Shown here piece after piece: positions 43,664-52,114 of a stretch of DNA of 64,000 bases (the first letter of the stretch is position 1; every line of letters begins with the position of its first letter). Position numbers and translations under genes: made by a program. The notes under the pieces are model-generated. The model saw only the letters and a list, made by a program, of their open reading frames with translations, made no database searches and was not told where the DNA came from. Source of the stretch: Bacteroidetes bacterium SB0662_bin_6 (GTDB taxonomy: Bacteria; Bacteroidota; Rhodothermia; Rhodothermales; VXPQ01); the NCBI GenBank assembly GCA_009839485.1, contig VXPQ01000035.1, positions 31,386 through 95,385 of the forward strand, read 5' to 3'.

Positions 43664-44566
43664 TTATCGAACATCTCTTAGCAAGTGCTTGGCAATACGT
43701 AAGGCTATGTCTTTACCCCGCTCGTTACCCACAGCGAAACACAAGAGATAGAGCGGATTATTCGCCGAGTTTCGCAGGATACCCGGCTCATCTGCTACAC
43801 CAGCGAAAATGTTTCTGAGCCGGTCATTGAAGTAGCGGCCGATGGTTTCTGTCGTCGCTTTGATCACGCGCTCCTGCTTATCGCCGAATATATCCAGGGT
43901 GGTTTGTATATCGTAGAATTTGTCGTACCAATCTTCGGTGCCGAGGAGAAGGTTGAGCCTCCTTCGCCATGACTCTGGTATTTCGCCTGACTTCGTGAGA
44001 AGGCGATTGACACCCATACCGAGAGGAAAGAGGAGCCAGAGATCAATGGCCTTTGTTTGGGCAATTGCTTTAATGGTTTCCCATTCAACCTGCATCCCGT
44101 ATGGGTCGAGGAATAGAACCGCCCTGTGGGATCTCCAGTTCTTTTTGCATATATCTTGAATCTCTTCGTTCGCATCTCCCTGGCGGATCGAAATGTCATC
44201 GGCCATTTCTGAATCCCGCTTGATCGCCTCAAGGTCGGCACATCGCTTGGCATTTTGCTCAATGAAAATGTACTTGTCGAAGCGTGGCCTCGCCTTCAGT
44301 GCAAGGGGAGCCGAGCCCTCTAAAAGAGCCTGAGACTCAGGTTCGGCGAGGGCGGGGAAGAGAAGACCTTGAGATGAGGATTCATTCGAATCCTTGCGGC
44401 GTGCATCCCGGTAACCGCTTCCGGCAAATGCATCAATGTACTCTGTCGTGAACGGCTGGTTTTTGAGTACGGTCGTGTAGCTCTTTAGGTATGCCGCAAG
44501 CACCTGCAACTTCGCCGAGGTCCAATCTCCCCCGAATAGAAGCGGTGCAGCATTTGTGTTCCCCAT
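43664..44566 (-). CDS. tcmP: Three-Cys-motif partner protein TcmP
   Basis: 300 residues from ATG 44566. The Rossmann-like motif TEYIDAFAGSG (residues 41-51, Asp45) and LFLDPYGMQVEW (motif IV-like DP-Y-G) suggest a methyltransferase-type fold, with WLLFPLGMGVNRLL as the family segment. In known genomes TcmP is encoded next to a protein with a CxxxxxGCxxCYA three-Cys motif, and here that DUF5131 gene is 23 bases upstream. Activity is unknown; nucleic-acid modification is a guess. Confidence 0.85.
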   Translation of the reverse strand: MGNTNAAPLLFGGDWTSAKLQVLAAYLKSYTTVLKNQPFTTEYIDAFAGSGYRDARRKDSNESSSQGLLFPALAEPESQALLEGSAPLALKARPRFDKYIFIEQNAKRCADLEAIKRDSEMADDISIRQGDANEEIQDICKKNWRSHRAVLFLDPYGMQVEWETIKAIAQTKAIDLWLLFPLGMGVNRLLTKSGEIPESWRRRLNLLLGTEDWYDKFYDIQTTLDIFGDKQERVIKATTETIGRYFNDRLRNIFAGVADEPGILRNSANNPLYLLCFAVGNERGKDIALRIAKHLLRDVR

Positions 44567-44589
44567 ATTTCTTGGTACAAGCTTAGTAC

Positions 44590-45393
44590 TTACCCGACAT
44601 CCGGTAAATCTTTGGAGACGCCAACCGGTGCCCCGGCAGCCTGCAACGGAGCCTCCAACACCCGGTCGTACACCATATCCGGGTACTCCTGCCACTGGCA
44701 TCCGTCAAGCATGTTGCCGCCAGCCTTGGGGGTGCGCCCTCCCCACTGCTTGAAGAAGAAGGCGACCTGCTGCGTCCGGCACTGGTCACGCAAGGAACGC
44801 GCCCAGTCCGCCTCCATGGGCCGCGCGCCGGGTCCGCTCTCGCCCCCGACGATAACCCAGTGAATCCCCTCCAGACCGACATCGTCTATCGGACCCAGCA
44901 ACGGCTCGAAGGAAACGAAACGCATGGAGGCATTCGTCTGCTTCAGGTGTCGCAGCCGAGTCATCGCAGCCATATCCTCAATAGACACGCCCAGCCAGAT
45001 ATGGGGAGGCACGGGTTTCTCCCCATAATGCTTCCCGACGAAATCGCGCATCAGCGAACTGCGCTTGGTAAGAATCTGGTAGATGTGCCAGTCGGCCCGT
45101 TCCATCGTATCGAATACCTGCCGGATGTACTCGTCGGGTATCTCCTTATGAAACAGGTCGCTCATCGAGTTCACGAAGATGAGCTGCGGACGACGCCAGT
45201 GCAGAGGCTGCTCTATGCGCTCAGGCCGCAGGGTCAGATCGAAACCGGGTTCGAAAGGATGGCCCTTGACCCCGCGAAAACGCTCGGAAAACCGTTCGGC
45301 GTAGCAGTGATCGCATCCGGCGCTGACCTTCGTGCAGCCCGTAACCGGGTTCCAGGTGCTGTTCGTCCACTCGATGGCGCTTTTCAGAGACAT
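44590..45393 (-). CDS. DUF5131 (phage Gp37/Gp68) three-Cys-motif protein
   Basis: 267 residues from ATG 45393. WNPVTGCTKVSAGCDHCYAE carries the three cysteines (Cys20, Cys27, Cys30) of a radical-SAM-like Fe-S site, with FVNSMSDLFH, VPPHIWLGVSIE and WVIVGGESGPGARP as further family blocks. Phage homologues exist but no reaction is proven. The ATG lies 62 bases from a perfect 25-bp palindrome, the probable control site of this operon. Confidence 0.88.
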   Translation of the reverse strand: MSLKSAIEWTNSTWNPVTGCTKVSAGCDHCYAERFSERFRGVKGHPFEPGFDLTLRPERIEQPLHWRRPQLIFVNSMSDLFHKEIPDEYIRQVFDTMERADWHIYQILTKRSSLMRDFVGKHYGEKPVPPHIWLGVSIEDMAAMTRLRHLKQTNASMRFVSFEPLLGPIDDVGLEGIHWVIVGGESGPGARPMEADWARSLRDQCRTQQVAFFFKQWGGRTPKAGGNMLDGCQWQEYPDMVYDRVLEAPLQAAGAPVGVSKDLPDVG

Positions 45394-45455
45394 AAGGTTC
45401 TTTTCAGAATCAGTCGAGAGGTAAGCGAGTGTGTCCGATCCCGATGGATATAACA

Positions 45456-45480
45456 AATATATGTGCAATGCACATATATT
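45456..45480. promoter_or_regulatory. Perfect palindrome upstream of the DUF5131-TcmP-DUF488 operon
   Basis: AATATATGTGC / AAT / GCACATATATT, 11-bp arms without mismatch and a 3-base spacer, in an AT-rich promoter-like stretch. It is likely a dimeric-repressor operator. No matching regulator gene is next to it. Confidence 0.65.
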
Positions 45481-45531
45481 GCAAGGTTTCAGGTAAATAA
45501 TCTGTTTCTGGCCCGAAGGATCGTACGGCGG

Positions 45532-45719
45532 ATAACCGGGACGGTGTTCCGTCTCCTCTTTAGAACCGCCTCCGGCATATGTTTGCCTGTCGTCTCGGAC
45601 AGGCCCCCTTCTCCCGAAACCTTGCATTCAGCCGGGGGCTAACCTTGCATTCAGCCGATGGTTGACTTTCAATCAGTCGGCAGTCGGCTTTCAATTGGTC
45701 GGCGATGGGAGGCCAGCGG
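45532..45719. repeat. IS-end-like repeat, left copy
   Basis: Shares most of its sequence with 61305-61533 in the same orientation: ATAACCGGGACGGTG, then CCTCCGGCATATG, TGCCTGTCGTCTCGGACAGG, two AACCTTGCATTCAGCCG repeats and two tandem units with CTTTCAAT. Multiple short repeats at an end are usual for IS21-type elements, but no transposase gene is attached. Confidence 0.6.
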
Positions 45720-45772
45720 TGGCCAACGGGGTTCATGGCAGGCTCATTCGTCATGATCACCCCACCGCCAAG

Positions 45773-48016
45773 TTAAGAAGGGGAATCCCCTGTTGTCCGA
45801 TCGCGAAGGGACTGGGGTGGGACGTAGTCTATGATTACATGACCCGCGCAAAACCAGCTGAAGTGAATAATGAATGCGTCGCTATTCTTCACTCCCTTCA
45901 GCAGGCGCCGCTGTACTCTGCCTGCATACCGTGCGGTTGGCTGATCCTCGTCCGAGTCGTCCCCAAATCCATTAGCCACCCATGCCGCAACGAGGGCAAG
46001 GGCCAATCGGATGGACTCGATCCCCCATTCCGCAGCGACTTCCCGGATTTCTTCGTGATTTGCAAGCGCCTGGATGGAGGCGGCTACGGCGGGTTCCAGA
46101 CCGCTCAAGTCGCACTCGCCCAATGCACGGCCTTGCTTTTGCCAGTCGATCCGCGAAGTAACGAGATGCAGGTTTTCGGGCTGGCGCTTACGCTGTTCGT
46201 CCTGTTCCGCTTCGGACATATCCGGAGACGGAGGCGCCAGATCATAGGATGCTTCGGTCAGGGGCGGCAGAGGCTCCGGCAACATCGCCGAGTCTTCTAA
46301 TATGAGAGGTATTCTTCTCGCTAACGCCTCCGAAGAGGCACGAGTGTATACCATCTTATCTCCGTACTTCGCCACCATGTCCCCGGCGGTCCGCGGCGTG
46401 GGCAGGTCTATCTTGCGGGTTACGGGCAGGCCTTCCTGCACCGGCCCCTCCTCGTCCACCAGTACGAGGCTGGTGAGATGCGTAACGAGGCTCTCCCCGA
46501 CGGCCAGTTTGCCGGCTGCGGTTTCGGACAGGGAAGGCAGCGCCAGGCTTGCCGCATACGCCGCAATCCCTTCGGACAGCGTGTCGCGCTGCGAAGCCGC
46601 CACCACAGATTCGCCGCTCCATGCCGCGCTCATGCGGACATTGCCCCGGATCGCATGCGCCGATTCGGGAAGCTCTCCTCCGGCGGGCGTTTCCTGCTCC
46701 CGGGTCATCCGCCTGGTCCGCATGCCTTGCAGGACGGCGTGCAGGGCGCTATCGACGTCCGCCCCGAAACTGAAATGGATGTCGCCCCCCGTGAGCGCCG
46801 CGAGATGGCCTACGTTGGCTTCCAGACTGTCTTCGCCCACCAGCACGACGAATACCCTGCGCCCTTCCTGCGCAAGGTCGTGTACGTCGAGGGCGTAGCT
46901 CATTCCGTCCGTGATGAGGAGCACGTCGCACGGGTCGGTTTCTGAAAAGACCTGGTAGAGAGCCTCTCCGATTTCCGTGCCTCCGGAGGGCGGCGTCAGC
47001 TTTTCGATCGCTTGTGCGAACGCTCCGGGGGAAGCCGCAAGGCCCCCGTCCACCGGATTGCATGTATTGTCGAATTCCCAGAGCCTGATGCGGTCCGTCT
47101 CCCGAAGTTCTTCGGCCAGGGCGCGCAGTCCGCGGCGGACCGCTTCATGCTTGGAAACGTACTGCCCCGAGTCGCCTTCGCACTCTGAAGACATGGAGCC
47201 CGAATGATCCACCAGCACGGCCGCATGGACGGGTTCCGCTCCCGTTTCAGCCGCTTCGATGCGCAGGGATACGTCCCGGCCGTCCCAGGCTTTGCCTTTC
47301 AGCACGCCGGGCTTCCATGCTTCCACCTCTATATCTACAGGAGCGTTCGCCGGCGCCTCGCCCGAAAGAACGCCATCCTTTGAAGCGCGGAGCGCCCCGG
47401 TCGCAAGGCGAACGCCGCCCGCGTCGTGGCGGATACGCAGGGAGACGCTCTTCAGCCCCTCTCCATGGGTCAATTCGTCCGTTTCTGCGAGGTCGGATAT
47501 GCCGTAGACGTCGCCCGCCGTCATGGGAATGCGAAGCCGCCCGCAGGAAGCGGTTGCGCTGCGCAGGGTATCCGTCCAGCGGGTCGTTACTTCGATCATG
47601 GCCCCCGGCGCCAGATTCCCCACGGAAAGCGCATGCACCCCGCGCAGGAGTTCTTCGTGGAGCACGGCGGTTTTTCCTTCGCTTACCGCATCCTCGTAGG
47701 TTTCCCGCGCTTCCTCCCGCGCCTGGGCGATGCCCTTGAGGATGCGGCCGTCGATCTTCGCCGTCAGGCCGAAGAATGCGGCATGGACGGGGACGGGCAG
47801 GCTGAGGAGGGCCTCGATCGGCGTCTTCTCGTCGTTACGGAATGTTCTCTTCGTTTCCACGACGGCCAGCCCGCCGGTCAGCGTGACGCCGATATCCATG
47901 GCGACAAGCGCTGCCGGGTGCGCTCCGGCACTGTCGCGGGCCTCGTTTACGAGTGCTGCGATGGGATCGATCAATTTGGGAGCCGCTAATTTTACAGTAG
48001 TCATTTTCTTTCTCAT
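45773..48016 (-). CDS. VIT and von Willebrand factor A domain protein
   Basis: 747 residues from ATG 48016, which overlaps the MerR stop (ATGA). A VIT domain lies at about 40-160 (VTLTGGLAVVETKRTFRNDE and EGKTAVLHEELLRGVHALSVGNLAPG, here given in part), then a VWA domain with the MIDAS DHSGSMS at 270-276 and further Thr/Asp in PPSGGTEIG and LLITDGMS. The remaining 300 residues are helical and acidic. There is no signal peptide, so it is probably cytosolic. VWA proteins often work with MoxR-type AAA ATPases; a two-AAA-domain ATPase lies 8 kb away (56218). Function unknown. Confidence 0.8.
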   Translation of the reverse strand: MRKKMTTVKLAAPKLIDPIAALVNEARDSAGAHPAALVAMDIGVTLTGGLAVVETKRTFRNDEKTPIEALLSLPVPVHAAFFGLTAKIDGRILKGIAQAREEARETYEDAVSEGKTAVLHEELLRGVHALSVGNLAPGAMIEVTTRWTDTLRSATASCGRLRIPMTAGDVYGISDLAETDELTHGEGLKSVSLRIRHDAGGVRLATGALRASKDGVLSGEAPANAPVDIEVEAWKPGVLKGKAWDGRDVSLRIEAAETGAEPVHAAVLVDHSGSMSSECEGDSGQYVSKHEAVRRGLRALAEELRETDRIRLWEFDNTCNPVDGGLAASPGAFAQAIEKLTPPSGGTEIGEALYQVFSETDPCDVLLITDGMSYALDVHDLAQEGRRVFVVLVGEDSLEANVGHLAALTGGDIHFSFGADVDSALHAVLQGMRTRRMTREQETPAGGELPESAHAIRGNVRMSAAWSGESVVAASQRDTLSEGIAAYAASLALPSLSETAAGKLAVGESLVTHLTSLVLVDEEGPVQEGLPVTRKIDLPTPRTAGDMVAKYGDKMVYTRASSEALARRIPLILEDSAMLPEPLPPLTEASYDLAPPSPDMSEAEQDEQRKRQPENLHLVTSRIDWQKQGRALGECDLSGLEPAVAASIQALANHEEIREVAAEWGIESIRLALALVAAWVANGFGDDSDEDQPTARYAGRVQRRLLKGVKNSDAFIIHFSWFCAGHVIIDYVPPQSLRDRTTGDSPS

Positions 48017-48369
48017 TTGGTGCATGTGTATTTCTTCTCGAGAATCTTCCGCAAAAGGTCGTCGAGGCGTTCCACGAGCGGTTCGACCTCCATGCCGGAG
48101 GCGTGCAGGTCCGGCGCCACGACGAGCGTAATGCCGTCCGCCACCGGAAACGGCACGCCCTCCCGGGCCTGCAGGAGCACGCGGATGGCCGCGGGCGGAA
48201 AGCCGAGTTCCTTGAGGCGCGTGTACCGCCGGATGGCCGTCGTATGCGCTTCTCCGTATTCCGCATAGGTCCGCCCGCCCGTGGGGGGAGGCATGAAGCC
48301 CTCGGCGATCAGGTATCTGATCTGCCTCGGGGTGAGGCCCGTGCGCTCGGACAGTTGCTTCATGTTCAT
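48013..48369 (-). CDS. MerR-family transcriptional regulator
   Basis: 118 residues. The N-terminal winged helix reads MNMKQLSERTGLTPRQIRYLIAEGFMPPP and R-x-Y-x-x-Y/G; then a short dimer helix region (LKELGFPPAAIRVLLQARE) and a C-terminal VEPLVERLDDLLRKILEKKYTC. It probably controls the co-transcribed VIT/VWA gene and possibly the divergent nuclease-helicase. An inverted repeat 26 bases upstream of its ATG is the likely operator. The ligand is unknown; a single Cys near the end is not enough for metal sensing. Confidence 0.85.
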   Translation of the reverse strand: MNMKQLSERTGLTPRQIRYLIAEGFMPPPTGGRTYAEYGEAHTTAIRRYTRLKELGFPPAAIRVLLQAREGVPFPVADGITLVVAPDLHASGMEVEPLVERLDDLLRKILEKKYTCTK

Positions 48370-48394
48370 GGCTGTCAGGGGTTTTCCTGATGTC

Positions 48395-48430
48395 TTTTGA
48401 CAAAATATATGTCAAAACAATAAATGTCAA
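48395..48430. promoter_or_regulatory. MerR operator candidate
   Basis: TTTTGACA (48395-48402) and TGTCAAAA (48410-48417) form a perfect inverted repeat with a 7-base spacer; a third half-site TGTCAA is at 48425-48430. The location upstream of merR, in the shared gap with the divergent helicase gene, fits autoregulation. Confidence 0.6.
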
Positions 48431-48618
48431 GACCTGAGTGAAAAAAAGTGGATGGGGGGATGGTGGAAAAGAATTGTTCCACCCAGGAAGCAACCGGGTG
48501 TTGGCAAGTTTTCCGTATACTTCCCGGTTATTGGCCCACCGCTCCAACGCCAGTCAACAGTCCATGCGGCGATGCGGCGCCACTTCAGCAGAAACAGCCC
48601 AGGTCCGGAAATAGTGAG

Positions 48619-51600
48619 ATGAGGTGGAACGGTAATCAAATCCGGCTGTCGGCTTCCGATCTCATGCGGTTCATGGCATGTCCGCATGCCGCGCGCCTCG
48701 ATCTGGCCTGGCTCCGGGAGGAAGACGAAGACCTTGCGCCGGTGGAGGACAGCGAAGACGCCGTCTTGCTTCAGCAGCACGGCGATCGGCACGAAATGGA
48801 TCATCTCGAGCGCCTCGAGTCCGAGGGCAAGAATGTCATCCGTATCGAAACGGAAGGTGTGTCCTTCGAAGAATCGCTACAAGCCACCCGGGAGGCCTTG
48901 AGGGCCGGGCCGGACATTATCTTTCAAGCTGCGCTCGATGACGGAATGTGGGGAGGATACGCGGATTTCCTTGAGCGCGTGCCAATTCCATCGGACCTGG
49001 GGCCGTTTTCCTATGAGGTCGCAGATACCAAACTGAAGCGCAAGCCCGTTCCGGGCCATGTGCTGCAACTGGCGCTTTATTCGGACCTGCTTGCTGCGGT
49101 CCAGGGGCATGAACCGGAGAAGGCGCACATCCAGCTCGGCACGGGCGAACGGATTAGCTTCCGGCTGTCGGAATATTCCGAATATGCGCGTCTCGCGCGC
49201 GATCGCCTGGAGGAGTTCGTCCGGAATCCTCCACCAACTCGCCCCGTCCCGTGTTCGCTCTGCGATCTTTGTCGATGGCGGGACCATTGCGGGGATGCAT
49301 GGCGGGAGGCGGACAGCCTCTACCTGACCGCAGGCATTATGAAGAGCCAGGTTGGCAAGCTCGAAGCGGCGGGCGTCGACGCCATGGCAGCGCTTGCCGG
49401 GCAGGAGGGCCGGGTGCCCAGGCTCGCCGATGCTACGTTGGAGAAGCTGCGGATCCAGGCGCGGCTGCAACACGCCCGAAAGACGGGAGGGCCGACCTTT
49501 GAACTGCGGCCCCATGTCCCCGGGAAAGGTTTCGATCTGATGCCGCGTCCCGATCCCGGCGATCTGTTTTACGACATCGAAGGAGACCCGTTTTATTCCG
49601 AAGCGGGGGCCGAGGGGCTCGAATATCTTCATGGCGTGTGGGACGGCGAGGAGTTCACCGCGCTGTGGGCGCACGATCTTGCGGAGGAAAAGAAAACGCT
49701 TGTTTCGCTGTTCGATCTTTTCGAAGAGCGCCTCCGGAGGTATCCGCACGCGCACATCTACCACTACGCTACCTACGAGATCACCGCGTTGCGCAGGCTC
49801 GCCACACGCCACGGGATCGGGGAGTCTCGGCTGGACCAATGGCTGCGCGAGCGGCGGTTCGTGGACCTCTATGCCGTCGTGCGCGGAGGCGTCTTCGCTT
49901 CCGAACCTTCCTACTCCCTCAAGGATATGGAGGCCTTCTACGATATGCCTCGCGAGGGGGAGGTGAAGACCGCTGGCGGCTCGATCGTCGCGTACGAGAA
50001 ATGGCGGGAAGCCGGCGACGACGGGATACTTGCCGAATTAGCCGATTACAACCGCATCGACTGCATCTCCACGGAGAGGCTGCGGGACTGGCTGCTCGGG
50101 ATACGGCCCGAAGGGCCCTGGCTCGAAATCGGCGAAGGCGAAACCGAAAGGTCGGCGGCGCAGCAGTCCGCAAACGAAGCACTTTCGGAACTACTGAGTG
50201 TTTCCGGCTTGCCGGAAGAACGACAGCGGATGCTCTATGATCTCGGCGTGTTTCACTGGCGGGAGAGCAAGCCGCAAGCGTGGTCCGTTTTCGACTCCGC
50301 CGCAAAGGATTTCGAAGATTTATGCGACGACATGGAGTGCCTCGCCGGGCTGGTCGCGACCGGTGGGCACTACTCCGTGAAACGCTCCGTCGGGCGCGAA
50401 TACGGCTATCCGCCGCAGGAAACGAAATTGCGGGAGGGAAGCTCGGCGTTGTTCGTGAGGGATGACGGGTTTGCCTCGGTCACGATAACCCAACTGGACC
50501 GCAGTCAGCGCAGGATATGCTTGAAAACGGGATGGGGCGCCGAACTTCCCGACCGGTTGGACCTTCTTCCCAACTTCGCCCTGAACCCGGGGGCGATTCC
50601 GGGCGCTATATGGAAGGTAATAGCGGATCAATGCGGGTCCCGGTCGAACCGCGCGGCCGACGATCTCCTTTCGCGCAATCCTCCCCGTTTCCATGGCTCG
50701 CCGCCGCTGCCTCTCAACGGAGACACGGAAACGCTCGACGGTCTGATCGCGGCTGCGCGCGCGATGGACCGATCGGTTTTGCCGGTCCAGGGACCGCCCG
50801 GCACCGGCAAAACCTATGTGGCGGCGCGGGCGATCCTCGCGCTTGTCCGGGAAGGCAAGCGTGTTGCTGTGTCCTCGAACAGTCACGCGGCTATACGCAA
50901 CGTGCTGATGGGATGCAACGAGGCGCTGCGCACGGGCGAGACCGGCCTCACCGAGGACGACGTGCACCTCGCCCACAAGATATCTTCACGCGAGGGCGAT
51001 CTCCCGGAAGAAGTCCGAAGGGCCATTTCCTGTGTGACCAGCAACGGCGCTTCCGCCATTCGTTCCGCCGATGTCGTTGGAGGAACGGCATGGCTGTTTT
51101 CGAGGAATGAACTTGAGGGCACATTCGACTACCTCTTTGTCGACGAGGCTGGCCAGGTTTCGCTGGCTAATCTGGTCGCCATGTCCAATGCGGCGGACAA
51201 CCTTGTCCTGATCGGGGACCCTCGCCAGCTTCCGCAAGTCGTGCAGGGCGCGCATCCCCATCCGGCGAATCTGTCCGGTCTCGACTGGATTCTGGGCCAG
51301 GGCCAAAACGTCGATCCTGCACGCGGCATTTTTCTGCCCGAAACCTGGAGAATGCACCCCAAACTCTGTGCGTATATCTCGTCTCAGTTCTACGAAGACC
51401 GGCTGGAGAGCCATCCTTCGACCGCGCTTCAATCTATCGAGGCCCGGGGCCTGCCCCACTGCGGCGCCTGGCGGGTTCCGGTTGATCACGAAGGCCGCGC
51501 GCAAATTTGTCCCGAGGAGATAGAGGCGATCGGCGACACCATCGAAAGGCTGCTCGCGGGTGCCTGGACAGATCGGGACGGACACAGCCGCCCTGTTTCC

Positions 51601-51939
51601 GAGAGCGACATCATCGTGGTCGCTCCGTACAACGCGCAGGTAAACGCACTCTCCGACGCCCTACCCGAAATTCGCGTTGGCACCGTCGACAAGTTTCAGG
51701 GGCAGGAGGCGCCGGTTGCGTTGGTCTCCATGACCGCTTCGTCTTCCGAGGAGACCTCACGCGGACTGGATTTTCTGTTATCGCGGGAGCGCCTCAATGT
51801 CGCCGTGAGCAGAGGCAAGGGTCTGAGCCTTGTGTTCGCCTCCCCGCGGCTGCTGCACACGAACTGCGCTACCGTGGAGCAAATGCGTTTGGTGAATGCG
51901 CTCTGCGCACTACCGGATGTAAGGGGGGGTAAGGAGTAG
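48619..51939 (+). CDS. TM0106-family RecB-like nuclease fused to a Dna2/NAM7-type helicase
   Basis: 1,106 residues from ATG 48619. The N-terminal part is a RecB-like nuclease: SYEVADTKLKRKP (Asp and Lys near residues 136-138) with a C-terminal Cys cluster CSLCDLCRWRDHC (about 212-224). An RNase H-like domain follows with DLFYDIEGDPF (about 316) and later LADYNRIDC. The SF1 helicase starts with GPPGTGKT at 725-732, VDEAGQ (motif II), GDPRQLPQV (III) and VGTVDKFQGQEAPV/LNVAVSRGK (V-VI). The three active sites look intact. The family acts in nucleic-acid repair or defence, not firmly assigned. Divergent from the MerR gene. Confidence 0.88.
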   Translation: MRWNGNQIRLSASDLMRFMACPHAARLDLAWLREEDEDLAPVEDSEDAVLLQQHGDRHEMDHLERLESEGKNVIRIETEGVSFEESLQATREALRAGPDIIFQAALDDGMWGGYADFLERVPIPSDLGPFSYEVADTKLKRKPVPGHVLQLALYSDLLAAVQGHEPEKAHIQLGTGERISFRLSEYSEYARLARDRLEEFVRNPPPTRPVPCSLCDLCRWRDHCGDAWREADSLYLTAGIMKSQVGKLEAAGVDAMAALAGQEGRVPRLADATLEKLRIQARLQHARKTGGPTFELRPHVPGKGFDLMPRPDPGDLFYDIEGDPFYSEAGAEGLEYLHGVWDGEEFTALWAHDLAEEKKTLVSLFDLFEERLRRYPHAHIYHYATYEITALRRLATRHGIGESRLDQWLRERRFVDLYAVVRGGVFASEPSYSLKDMEAFYDMPREGEVKTAGGSIVAYEKWREAGDDGILAELADYNRIDCISTERLRDWLLGIRPEGPWLEIGEGETERSAAQQSANEALSELLSVSGLPEERQRMLYDLGVFHWRESKPQAWSVFDSAAKDFEDLCDDMECLAGLVATGGHYSVKRSVGREYGYPPQETKLREGSSALFVRDDGFASVTITQLDRSQRRICLKTGWGAELPDRLDLLPNFALNPGAIPGAIWKVIADQCGSRSNRAADDLLSRNPPRFHGSPPLPLNGDTETLDGLIAAARAMDRSVLPVQGPPGTGKTYVAARAILALVREGKRVAVSSNSHAAIRNVLMGCNEALRTGETGLTEDDVHLAHKISSREGDLPEEVRRAISCVTSNGASAIRSADVVGGTAWLFSRNELEGTFDYLFVDEAGQVSLANLVAMSNAADNLVLIGDPRQLPQVVQGAHPHPANLSGLDWILGQGQNVDPARGIFLPETWRMHPKLCAYISSQFYEDRLESHPSTALQSIEARGLPHCGAWRVPVDHEGRAQICPEEIEAIGDTIERLLAGAWTDRDGHSRPVSESDIIVVAPYNAQVNALSDALPEIRVGTVDKFQGQEAPVALVSMTASSSEETSRGLDFLLSRERLNVAVSRGKGLSLVFASPRLLHTNCATVEQMRLVNALCALPDVRGGKE

Positions 51940-52114
51940 ATTACGCCCAGAGTCGATGGATTACGACTGGCCCCGGCAGCCTGTCATGGGTGGGAAGGGT
52001 TTGGAGGGGAGAGGCGGGAGAAGGTCGCAACAGCACACCTTAAATTCCGCCGGAATTTGTGCAATAAAACCGGACCACCTTTAACTTGTTGTCGATTTAC
52101 ATGCAGCAAGTTAC

